Shown here piece after piece: positions 1 through 5,303 of a DNA stretch of 5,303 nucleotides (position 1 is its first letter; each line of letters starts with the position of its first letter). The stretch lies in NCBI GenBank assembly GCA_044346445.1, contig JBIIZD010000134.1:1-5303 (forward strand), in the 5' to 3' direction. Under the pieces are notes generated by a model. It was not told the DNA's origin. It was given only the letters and a program-made list of their open reading frames with translations, and did no database searches. Source of the DNA: CAISGS01 sp044346445. Lineage in GTDB: Bacteria > Pseudomonadota > Alphaproteobacteria > Caulobacterales > Caulobacteraceae. The translations under genes and the position numbers were made by a program.

Positions 1-25
1 CCCGCATGGCTTAAATGACTGCATC

Positions 26-898
26 ATGACCGACTCGCCCGATCTCGAAACCCGCAAGACCCTGGCCAAGGCCTGGTTTGAATCCCTGCGCGACCAGATT
101 TGCGCGGCGTTTGAAGCCCTGGAGGATGCAGCGCCGCAAGCGCTTTATCCCCTGCCCCCCGCCCGGTTTGAGCGCACGCCCTGGAGCCGCGAGGGCGGCG
201 GCGGCGGCGTCATGTCCATGATGCATGGCCGCCTGTTTGAAAAGGTCGGGGTGCATGTCTCGACCGTGCACGGCACATTTCCACCCGATTTTGCCAAGAC
301 CGTGCCCGGTGCCGATCAGGACCCGCGATTTTTCGCCACAGGCATCAGCCTGATCGCCCATATGCGCAGCCCCCGCGTTCCGGCTGTGCATATGAATACC
401 CGCTTTATCAGCACGACCCAGAGCTGGTTTGGCGGCGGCGCGGACCTGACGCCGCTTTTGGCCTATCAGCGCGACCAGAAGTTTGTTGATGCGATCGATT
501 TTCACGCCGCCCTGCAAGGGGCCTGCGACGCGCACGACCCAGGCTGGTATGCCAAATATAAGGCCTGGTGCGACGAGTATTTCTTCCTGCCGCACCGCAA
601 GGAGCCACGCGGCATTGGCGGCATATTCTACGACCACCACAATTCCCAAAACTTCGAGCGCGATTTCACCTTTACCCAGGATGTCGGCAAGGCGTTTTTG
701 GACATTTATCTAGCCCTGGTTGCCCGCCGCATGGCCGAGCCTTGGACCGCAGATGAACGAGAGCAGCAATTGATCCAGCGCGGCCGCTATGTCGAGTTTA
801 ACCTGCTCTATGACCGCGGCACCATGTTTGGTCTGAAAACCGGCGGCAATGTGGAATCCATCCTCAGCTCCATGCCGCCTGAGGTGAAGTGGCCCTAA
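26..898 (+). CDS. hemF: Oxygen-dependent coproporphyrinogen III oxidase (HemF)
   Basis: Aerobic haem-pathway enzyme. It oxidatively decarboxylates two propionate side chains of coproporphyrinogen III to give protoporphyrinogen IX, using O2, in the cytoplasm as a homodimer. The 290-residue product carries the family blocks in order: a glycine run at 57-61, VHMNTRF at 121-127, WFGGGADLTP at 134-143, WCDEYFFLPHR at 181-191 leading into RGIGGIFYD at 195-203, and RGRYVEFNLLYDRGT at 252-266. The four histidines that recalled E. coli HemF alignments mark as conserved fall at H112, H122, H160 and H190. The protein stops at MPPEVKWP, without the roughly 20-residue tail of the E. coli enzyme; I believe this shorter end is usual in alphaproteobacteria, but that is from memory. 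ATG 26 is the only sensible start, as the next in-frame Met is residue 63. No clear Shine-Dalgarno sequence precedes it. Its stop overlaps the convergent cca gene. Confidence 0.97.
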   Translation: MTDSPDLETRKTLAKAWFESLRDQICAAFEALEDAAPQALYPLPPARFERTPWSREGGGGGVMSMMHGRLFEKVGVHVSTVHGTFPPDFAKTVPGADQDPRFFATGISLIAHMRSPRVPAVHMNTRFISTTQSWFGGGADLTPLLAYQRDQKFVDAIDFHAALQGACDAHDPGWYAKYKAWCDEYFFLPHRKEPRGIGGIFYDHHNSQNFERDFTFTQDVGKAFLDIYLALVARRMAEPWTADEREQQLIQRGRYVEFNLLYDRGTMFGLKTGGNVESILSSMPPEVKWP

Positions 899-2145
899 TA
901 GGCCAGGCCCTGGACCACCGCCTTGAGCCGTTCAATCAGGGACAGGCCATCGGTGATAAAGTCGCTATCAATCCACCAGTCCTCCACCTCTGTAAGCACC
1001 TGACCAACCAGCGGGCCAGCGGGTACGCCGGCAGCGACCACATCCTTGCCGGTCAGGGGAAAGGTCGGCACGCTCCAACCTTCGCCCAGAGCGATCAGGC
1101 CGCGCCATTGCGGCGTGGTGGCCGGGCGGTCTGAATGGGCCCAGGCCAGCTTGACCCGGTCGCGAAAACACGCCTTGCCAAGCGCATAGAGGGCGCGGCG
1201 CGCCTCACGCGGGCTCATGAAGGATACAAGGCGCGGCAGGGTGCCTAGCGCCGCCGCCAGCCGCTCGCGTTGAGCATTGGACAGCCGCAAGCACCGGCCC
1301 ACCGCCTCGCCCGCCTCTGGCGTTTGCGGCAAGAGCGCAGCGAGCCGCAGCAGGGGATCGTTTTCAAATAATTGCTCATCCTCGATCGCCACCAGACGCT
1401 CAAGCGCCGCTAGGCCGTGGGCTTGGGGCAGAACCTGGCCAAGCACGCCGCTGGCCGCCATCAGGCGCAAGGCGGGCCTTGGATCGTCAGCGCCGAGCAG
1501 TTTTAGCACTTCCTTGTTTATCCGCTCAGCCGAACAATCGGCCAGACGCGCACGTCCAGCAGCACAAGCGGCCAGGGCCGCAGCATCCGGCTGGCCCTTG
1601 CCGTACCAGGCCAGGAAGCGGAAATAGCGCAGGATCCGCAGATAATCCTCGGCTATGCGCGTGTCAGGATCGCCGACAAATATCAGCCGTCCGGCCAAGG
1701 CATCGTCAAGACCCCTGCACGTTGGATCAAATACGCGCCCATCCTGGTCGGCATAAAGCGCATTCATGGTAAAATCGCGCCGCGCCGCATCCTGCGCCCA
1801 GTCCTTGGTAAAGGCGACCAAGGCATGACGGCCATCGGTCTGGACATCCGAGCGCAAGGTCGTGATCTCAAACGTCTTGCCTGCGCTCAGGGCCGTGACT
1901 GTCCCGTGCTCGATACCGGTTGGAATGGCCTTGAGCCCCGCCTGCTCCAAGGCCGTCACGACTTCGGACGGGGTCAGGGTCGTGGCCAGATCAATATCGT
2001 CAATCGTCCTGCCTATCAGGGCATTGCGCACACAGCCCCCGACAAAGCGCACGCAATCTGGCCCGCCCGCAGCGAGCAGAGCGCGGAGTACAGACTGGGT
2101 TTCTTCGGCCTTGATCCAGGCGGTCTTGCCAAGGGCTTGGGTCAT
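895..2145 (-). CDS. cca: CCA-adding tRNA nucleotidyltransferase (class II, poly(A) polymerase family)
   Basis: Adds or repairs the 3'-CCA end of tRNAs from CTP and ATP without a nucleic acid template. The 416-residue protein begins with the class II nucleotidyltransferase head: GG at 36-37, the metal-binding DxD at D50/D52 within IDDIDLAT, GTVT at 81-84, EITTLR at 93-98, and the nucleotide-selecting RRDFTMNA at 122-129. The neck helix signature RIAEDYLRILRYFRF lies at 163-177. The C-terminal body is helical and I see no HD phosphohydrolase motif, unlike E. coli Cca. Poly(A) polymerase belongs to the same superfamily, but the length and the alphaproteobacterial operon favour the CCA enzyme. 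The start is ATG 2145, overlapping the upstream DUF6111 stop as ATGA. The upstream Shine-Dalgarno is weak, so translation is probably coupled. It is the last gene of a four-gene operon, and its TAG stop (897-895) interlocks with the hemF stop. Confidence 0.95.
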   Translation of the reverse strand: MTQALGKTAWIKAEETQSVLRALLAAGGPDCVRFVGGCVRNALIGRTIDDIDLATTLTPSEVVTALEQAGLKAIPTGIEHGTVTALSAGKTFEITTLRSDVQTDGRHALVAFTKDWAQDAARRDFTMNALYADQDGRVFDPTCRGLDDALAGRLIFVGDPDTRIAEDYLRILRYFRFLAWYGKGQPDAAALAACAAGRARLADCSAERINKEVLKLLGADDPRPALRLMAASGVLGQVLPQAHGLAALERLVAIEDEQLFENDPLLRLAALLPQTPEAGEAVGRCLRLSNAQRERLAAALGTLPRLVSFMSPREARRALYALGKACFRDRVKLAWAHSDRPATTPQWRGLIALGEGWSVPTFPLTGKDVVAAGVPAGPLVGQVLTEVEDWWIDSDFITDGLSLIERLKAVVQGLAY

Positions 2146-2417
2146 GATTGCGGCTTTATCGGTTCAAAATGGCCCGGACGGACCGCGCCACTGACATCAG
2201 GCTCAGCCGGCACATAGCGCTCGGCGCGATTATCGGCGTGGAAGGCGACGCTCAGCATCAAGGACAGACCGGCCAGTACGGCCCCGGCACAGATCAGCCA
2301 GGCCCAGGGCGTCGAGCCCATAGGCCGACCACTACGCATCGCCAATCTGCGCCAGAGGAAATAGACCGCGAACGGCAAGGCCGCCAAAAGTATGCGAAAC
2401 AGGACAATCCCGATCAT
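2142..2417 (-). CDS. Small membrane protein, DUF6111 family
   Basis: A 91-residue protein of unknown function. Two hydrophobic segments are visible, about residues 4-22 and 38-58, joined by a basic linker (WRRLAMRSGR, 22-31). By the positive-inside rule that linker should be cytoplasmic, leaving both ends outside. The polar C-terminal tail contains RYVPAEPDVSGAVRPG (67-82), which fits the Y-x-PA...G-x-(V/I)-x-PG ending I associate with DUF6111 proteins of alphaproteobacteria; these typically sit between a CoA diphosphatase gene and cca. Both ends overlap their neighbours by 4 nt (ATGA at 2417-2414 and 2145-2142), which supports it as a real, translated gene and fixes the ATG 2417 start. The family assignment is from memory of the pattern and gene order. 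No biochemical role can be read from the sequence. Confidence 0.85.
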   Translation of the reverse strand: MIGIVLFRILLAALPFAVYFLWRRLAMRSGRPMGSTPWAWLICAGAVLAGLSLMLSVAFHADNRAERYVPAEPDVSGAVRPGHFEPIKPQS

Positions 2418-3082
2418 GCGTCCACCAGGGCGTCCTGCTCGCTATAGAGCCGCTCATAAAGGGCGCGTAGCATACCGGCCGTAGCCCCCCATATATTCCA
2501 GCGATCATAAGGCATGGCATAAAAGTGACGGCGAATGCCATCGGGCGAATCATAGTGGCGCTTTTGATGGTTTTGCGGGTCCATCAAGAAGGCAAACGGG
2601 GTCTCAAACACATCGGCAACCTCATCAGGATTGGCGACCGGCACAAAACCGGGGCGGATAAATCCAACCACCGGCGTGATCAAAAAACCCGTTCCCGTGC
2701 GATAGGGCGTCGATAGGCCCGCCACGGTCACAAGGGCAGGGTCCAGCCCGATTTCTTCGTGAGCCTCGCGCAAGGCGGTCTGGACGGGGGTCTCGCCGGG
2801 ATCGCTGCGCCCGCCGGGAAACGCCACCTGGCCGCTATGCTTGCGCATGGCATCAGAGCGCCGGGTCAGCAGCATATGAAACCCGTCCTCATAGGCAATC
2901 AAGGGGGCCAGCACAGCCGCATGCACCAGCGGCACACTATCGCCCGGATGCTGGTCCGGATTGAGATCATAGTCAGAGCGCATAGCCAGCGGGGCGCGGT
3001 CTGGATGGGCCGAACCATCGACCGGCGCTAATCGGCTTGTAATCCAATCGCGCAGCATGTCGGGCGGCAGGGTCGGGCTCAT
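2414..3082 (-). CDS. Nudix hydrolase, CoA diphosphatase (NudL/YeaB-like)
   Basis: Predicted to hydrolyse CoA and related thioesters or oxidised forms to 3',5'-ADP and 4'-phosphopantetheine, using Mg2+ or Mn2+. The 222-residue protein has the CoA-diphosphatase signature LLTRRSDAMRKHSGQVAFPG at 71-90, running directly into a perfect Nudix box: G91, E97, then R105-E106, E109-E110, G112 (pattern Gx5Ex7REUxEExGU). A C-terminal IWGATAGMLR (197-206) is also typical of this subfamily. I chose ATG 3082 because it forms an ATGA overlap with the upstream DUF1285 stop. A TTG at 3100 would add six residues (MGRGGR) that look like spurious GC-rich translation; a GGGGCGG stretch just before ATG 3082 can act as its Shine-Dalgarno. 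It is the second gene of the operon and overlaps DUF6111 by 4 nt. The exact substrate is inferred from the subfamily. Confidence 0.93.
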   Translation of the reverse strand: MSPTLPPDMLRDWITSRLAPVDGSAHPDRAPLAMRSDYDLNPDQHPGDSVPLVHAAVLAPLIAYEDGFHMLLTRRSDAMRKHSGQVAFPGGRSDPGETPVQTALREAHEEIGLDPALVTVAGLSTPYRTGTGFLITPVVGFIRPGFVPVANPDEVADVFETPFAFLMDPQNHQKRHYDSPDGIRRHFYAMPYDRWNIWGATAGMLRALYERLYSEQDALVDA

Positions 3083-3672
3083 GCGACCGCCCCGTCCCAA
3101 GGGCCAATGGGAAACCAGACTCCATTGGACTGAACCGCCATACAGGCACCATCCGGGCCCTGATGGGGCTGTGCCATCTCGGCCAACTCGTAAAACACCG
3201 CCCGATTGATCCGCGCCTCCAGCCCCCGCCGCACATGCACATAGGGCCTGGGCTCACCCGTTAGGGGATCGGCCTGAACGCGGATCGCATGATCTGGTCC
3301 GGCCTCGACCTCATCGCCGACATTGGTCAAGAAGCGCAAGGCGTCGCCGACCTGATCGACGCGCACAGCCATAAAAGGGGCGTCCTCGACCGTGATCTTC
3401 ATTTTCTCGGCCGGCGTGACCAGATGATAGCCGTCGGGGTCGAGCCGCAAAATACTGGCAAACAGCTTGACCAGGGCCTCGCGGCCTATCGGCGAGCCTT
3501 CGTGAAACCACAGCCCGTCACGCTTGATGACAATATCGATATCGCCGCAATGGGCCGGGTGCCACAAATGCACAGGCGGCAGGCCACGCGCCTTGCCATC
3601 GCCTTGGGCCGCCATGGCCGCGCTCATGACCTCGGCCAGCCCGGCGCTTGTCTGTGCTGGCGTCATGGCCAT
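3079..3672 (-). CDS. DUF1285 domain-containing protein
   Basis: Conserved bacterial protein of unknown function, 197 residues, predicted soluble and cytoplasmic, with no signal peptide or membrane segment. After a variable N-terminus of about 30 residues comes the DUF1285 pattern: LPPVHLWHPAHCGDIDIVIK (31-50), RDGLWFHEGSPIGR (51-64), VKLFASILRLD (68-78), LVTPAEKMKITVEDAPF (84-100), FLTN (114-117), PYVHVRRGLEARINRAVFYE (143-162). It is the first gene of the operon. ATG 3672 is preferred because an AGAGGAG ribosome-binding site lies 10 nt upstream; the alternative ATG 3666 (MTPAQ...) would have a 16-nt spacer. The stop overlaps the Nudix gene start (ATGA at 3082-3079). Co-transcription with a CoA diphosphatase and a CCA enzyme is the only functional hint, and it does not justify a specific role. 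Confidence 0.92.
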   Translation of the reverse strand: MAMTPAQTSAGLAEVMSAAMAAQGDGKARGLPPVHLWHPAHCGDIDIVIKRDGLWFHEGSPIGREALVKLFASILRLDPDGYHLVTPAEKMKITVEDAPFMAVRVDQVGDALRFLTNVGDEVEAGPDHAIRVQADPLTGEPRPYVHVRRGLEARINRAVFYELAEMAQPHQGPDGACMAVQSNGVWFPIGPWDGAVA

Positions 3673-3682
3673 GGTTTAGCGA

Positions 3683-3689
3683 CTCCTCT
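3683..3689 (-). promoter_or_regulatory. Ribosome-binding site of the DUF1285 gene
   Basis: Read on the minus strand this is AGAGGAG, a strong Shine-Dalgarno match, with 10 nt to ATG 3672 and 16 nt to ATG 3666. It decides in favour of the longer start. Confidence 0.7.
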
Positions 3690-3701
3690 GTTCAATGGGC
3701 T

Positions 3702-3730
3702 ATTGTGAGCTAGGCACTCAGCGATGACAA
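3702..3730 (-). promoter_or_regulatory. Sigma70-like promoter for the DUF1285-Nudix-DUF6111-cca operon
   Basis: On the minus strand, TTGTCA (3730-3725, five of six matches to the TTGACA -35 consensus) is followed after exactly 17 nt by CACAAT (3707-3702, four of six to TATAAT, including the conserved A2 and T6). Transcription would begin near 3695, giving a leader of about 22 nt that holds the AGAGGAG ribosome-binding site. Position and spacing both fit a promoter for the four-gene operon. The call rests on consensus matching only. Confidence 0.5.
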
Positions 3731-3805
3731 GGAAAGGTCAAGCGCCTTGCAAAATGTCTGAGGACGCGCACCGTCAAATCGTCTAGGTTTCATAGGCTTT
3801 GATCC

Positions 3806-3810
3806 AAGGA
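3806..3810 (+). promoter_or_regulatory. Ribosome-binding site of the DUF599 gene
   Basis: AAGGA lies 6 nt before ATG 3817. It selects that ATG over the TTG at 3799, which lies upstream of this site and has no purine-rich motif of its own at a suitable distance. Confidence 0.6.
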
Positions 3811-3816
3811 CTGCCC

Positions 3817-4503
3817 ATGCCCCCGCTCGACCAGATTGCCCTGGCCATATTTGTCCTGTCCTGGCTGTTTTATGAGCCCCTGTTGAAATGGGTCTCGGTC
3901 GGCGGGCATTTGAACAGCAATATGACCGCCGTGCGTGTTGCCTGGATGCGCAATATGGCCCTGCGCGACAACCGCTTTATTGACAGCCAATTGATGGGCC
4001 ATGCGCTCAACTCGGCCTCGTTTTTTGCTTCAACCAATCTGATTGTGATTGCCGGAGCCGCCGGGGTCTTGTTTGGCGGCGAGCGCAGCTATCGCAGCGT
4101 GGTGGGCCTGGCCTTGCTCGACCCTGGAACGCGCATGTTGTTCGAGATCAAACTGGCGGTGGTTATGATCATTATAGCCCGTGGCCTGCTCGACTTCATC
4201 TGGGCGATCCGCCAGATGAACTATACCCTGGCCGCCATCGGGGCCGCGCCCCTGACCGCCCCCGCCCAAGACCTTGAGGCCTATGGCAAGGCGGTCGGTC
4301 TGATCCTGAACCCGGCCTTGAGCGCGTTTAATGCCGGGGTGCGCGGCTATTATTTTGCCCTGGCCTGCACCGCCTGCTTGGCCGGGCCGGTAGCGTTTAT
4401 GATCGCCACGCTTGGCGCGCTTATCCTGCTGGTCTGGCGTCAGTCCCATGCCAGCGCCGCCAAGGGGGTGGAGCAGATTCACCGTCTGCTCGAAAAGGGC
4501 TGA
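3817..4503 (+). CDS. DUF599 family multi-pass inner-membrane protein
   Basis: A 228-residue integral membrane protein of unknown function. Hydrophobic stretches lie at about 4-22, 68-86, 110-130 and 178-207; the last is long enough for one long or two short helices, so four or five spans are likely. Between the first two is the conserved-looking polar block VRVAWMRNMALRDNRFIDSQ (39-58), followed by SASFFASTNLIVIAG (66-80), which matches my recollection of the DUF599 pattern (R..WM...R..R, then sFFAST). A charged C-terminus (HASAAKGVEQIHRLLEKG, 211-228) probably faces the cytoplasm. The ATG start is supported by AAGGA 6 nt upstream; a TTG at 3799 would add six residues. A 74-bp gap separates it from the downstream transporter on the same strand, with no terminator seen, so the two may be co-transcribed. 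No catalytic motif is visible. Confidence 0.88.
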   Translation: MPPLDQIALAIFVLSWLFYEPLLKWVSVGGHLNSNMTAVRVAWMRNMALRDNRFIDSQLMGHALNSASFFASTNLIVIAGAAGVLFGGERSYRSVVGLALLDPGTRMLFEIKLAVVMIIIARGLLDFIWAIRQMNYTLAAIGAAPLTAPAQDLEAYGKAVGLILNPALSAFNAGVRGYYFALACTACLAGPVAFMIATLGALILLVWRQSHASAAKGVEQIHRLLEKG

Positions 4504-4544
4504 GGCCTCGACAGGGCCAATAAACCCGTTAGTTTGCCCGCCAA

Positions 4545-4559
4545 GGTCTGTCAAAGACC
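4545..4559 (+). repeat. Short inverted repeat (GGTCT-GTCAA-AGACC) upstream of the transporter
   Basis: A perfect 5-bp inverted repeat with a 5-nt loop, ending 3 nt before the AGGGGGA ribosome-binding site. There is no following T-run on either strand, so it is not a standard intrinsic terminator. It could be an operator half-site pair, a weak RNA hairpin affecting translation start, or chance. Confidence 0.35.
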
Positions 4560-4562
4560 ATT

Positions 4563-4569
4563 AGGGGGA
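4563..4569 (+). promoter_or_regulatory. Ribosome-binding site of the MHS transporter gene
   Basis: AGGGGGA, a purine-rich Shine-Dalgarno-like element, lies 8 nt before ATG 4578. It supports that start and sits 3 nt after a small inverted repeat. Confidence 0.65.
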
Positions 4570-4577
4570 CAAACGCC

Positions 4578-5303
4578 ATGACCGATACCACGCAACCTGG
4601 CTTGCCGCCGCTCAAGCGGATTGGCTCGATTATTGCCGGCTCGGTCGGCAATCTGGTGGAATGGTATGACTGGTTCATCTATGCCTCGTTTTCGCTCTAT
4701 TTCGCCAAGGCCTTTTTTCCCAAGGGTGACCAGACCGCGCAACTTTTAAGCGCCGCGGCGGTGTTTGCGGTTGGCTTTTTGATGCGTCCGGTCGGGGCCT
4801 GGATCATGGGCAGCTATGCCGACCGCACAGGCCGAAAAGCGGCCTTGACCCTGTCCATGCTGATGATGTGCGCAGGCTCGATGATTATTGCCCTGACGCC
4901 CGGATTTGCCACAATTGGCGTCGCCGCCCCGATCATACTGGTCTTGGCGCGCATGCTTCAAGGCCTGAGCGTCGGCGGCGAATATGGCGCGAGTGCCACC
5001 TATATGTCGGAGATCTCGGCCAAGGCCAATCGCGGCTTCTGGACCAGTTGGCAGTATGTGACCATGATTTTTGGCCAGCTCATGGCCTTGGCGACCTTGA
5101 TGGTGCTGCAATCTGCCCTGCCGGTAGCCGCGCTGGAAGCCTGGGGTTGGCGCCTGGCTTTTGCGATTGGCGGCGTTCTGGCTGTGGTCGCCTTTTACCT
5201 GCGCAGCGGCCTGGTCGAGACCCCGGCCTTTTTGAAAATGCAAGCAAAGGCCGCCGCCGCTGAGCCAAGCCTTGCCAAGGCTGGCCGATTGGCAGGCCTT
5301 TTA
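4578..5303 (+). CDS. MHS-family MFS transporter, KgtP-like dicarboxylate/proton symporter (3' end cut by window)
   Basis: N-terminal 242 residues of an inner-membrane symporter of the metabolite:H+ symporter branch of the major facilitator superfamily, whose full members are about 430 residues. The reading frame is open to the window end. Visible marks: GNLVEWYDWFIY (24-35) in helix 1, GFLMRPVGAWIMG (66-78), the MFS loop 2-3 motif as SYADRTGRK (79-87), ARMLQGLSVGGEYGASATYM (124-143), WGWRLAFAIGG (189-199) and the MHS-type VETPAF (213-218) after helix 6. About six membrane spans are present. The sequence resembles E. coli KgtP, the 2-oxoglutarate permease, as I recall it (shared GFLMRP, MMC-GS, LSVGGEYG-SATYMSE, QYVT), so a 2-oxoglutarate or related dicarboxylate is the likeliest substrate. 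Citrate, proline/betaine and shikimate carriers share the family and cannot be excluded. The start is fixed by AGGGGGA 8 nt upstream. Confidence 0.92.
   Translation, partial: MTDTTQPGLPPLKRIGSIIAGSVGNLVEWYDWFIYASFSLYFAKAFFPKGDQTAQLLSAAAVFAVGFLMRPVGAWIMGSYADRTGRKAALTLSMLMMCAGSMIIALTPGFATIGVAAPIILVLARMLQGLSVGGEYGASATYMSEISAKANRGFWTSWQYVTMIFGQLMALATLMVLQSALPVAALEAWGWRLAFAIGGVLAVVAFYLRSGLVETPAFLKMQAKAAAAEPSLAKAGRLAGLL

Larger units (their letters stand above)
3673..3816. other. Divergent intergenic region
   Basis: This 144-bp spacer separates the minus-strand operon from the plus-strand DUF599 gene and must hold the promoter of the first and probably of the second. The minus-strand promoter is recognisable at 3702-3730. 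A short inverted repeat, CAAG-CGC-CTTG (3739-3749), sits just upstream of its -35 and could be a regulator site or chance. No convincing -35/-10 pair was found for the plus-strand gene. No small ORF, RNA gene or terminator was seen. Confidence 0.6.

Noticed and set aside
1..18. Possible end of an upstream plus-strand gene (TAA at 12-14 in one frame, TGA at 16-18 in another).
   Set aside because: Only four or five codons are visible in either frame, so no gene or product can be supported. Coupling to hemF is possible but unprovable here.
11..649. A 212-codon open frame on the minus strand opposite hemF.
   Set aside because: It is an antisense shadow of an unmistakable HemF, caused by GC-rich third positions. 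It is low in complexity (rich in G, A, K, R), matches no family I know and has no credible ribosome site.
890..905. TGGCC-CTAATA-GGCCA as a bidirectional terminator between hemF and cca.
   Set aside because: The stem is only 5 bp and no T-run follows on either strand, so it does not meet the intrinsic terminator pattern.
1825..2447. Plus-strand open frames across the cca start and DUF6111 (1825-2217, 1862-2194, 2148-2447).
   Set aside because: They lie antisense to the ATGA-coupled operon, have basic low-complexity translations and no family match.
3747..3798. A plus-strand promoter for the DUF599 gene using TTGCAA (3747) with TAGGTT (3784) or TAGGCT (3793).
   Set aside because: The spacings are about 31 and 40 nt, far from 16-18, and no other pair with acceptable matches was found.
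4534..4562. TTGCCC-N17-ACCATT as a promoter for the transporter gene.
   Set aside because: The -10 match is poor and the element would overlap the inverted repeat and run up to the ribosome site, leaving almost no leader.
4030..5243. Open frames on the minus strand opposite the DUF599 and transporter genes (4030-4554, 4551-4742, 4746-5243).
   Set aside because: They are rich in G, Q, H and R with no recognisable domains, and are fully explained as shadows of two well-supported plus-strand membrane proteins.

Overview
The window looks like a chromosomal housekeeping stretch from a GC-rich alphaproteobacterium (roughly 60% GC by eye, with strong G/C bias at third codon positions). The assignment rests on the gene set: a DUF1285 protein, a CoA-diphosphatase-type Nudix hydrolase, a small DUF6111 membrane protein and a CCA-adding enzyme in one tight operon, beside an alphaproteobacterial-looking HemF and a DUF599 membrane protein. 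I cannot place it below class level. No RNA genes, CRISPR arrays, insertion sequences or phage genes were seen, and coding density is very high.

Layout: (1) 26-898, plus strand: hemF, oxygen-dependent coproporphyrinogen III oxidase for haem synthesis. (2) 895-3672, minus strand: a four-gene operon read right to left, DUF1285 protein, Nudix CoA diphosphatase, DUF6111 membrane protein, CCA tRNA nucleotidyltransferase. All three internal junctions are 4-nt ATGA overlaps, which suggests translational coupling. The last gene meets hemF tail to tail, and the two stop codons share bases 896-897. (3) 3673-3816: a divergent intergenic region with a good sigma70-like promoter for the minus-strand operon. 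(4) 3817-4503, plus strand: a DUF599 multi-pass membrane protein. (5) 4578 to the right edge, plus strand: the N-terminal 242 residues of an MHS-family (KgtP-like) dicarboxylate/proton symporter, cut by the window end.

How the genes relate: hemF serves tetrapyrrole synthesis. The minus-strand operon combines tRNA 3'-end maturation with nucleotide or CoA clean-up and two proteins of unknown function. The two right-hand genes are inner-membrane proteins, one a probable organic-acid importer. I found no convincing new biological system. The items most worth a second look are the fully ATGA-coupled operon with its two unknown proteins, the interlocked hemF/cca stops, and a small hairpin directly before the transporter's ribosome-binding site.
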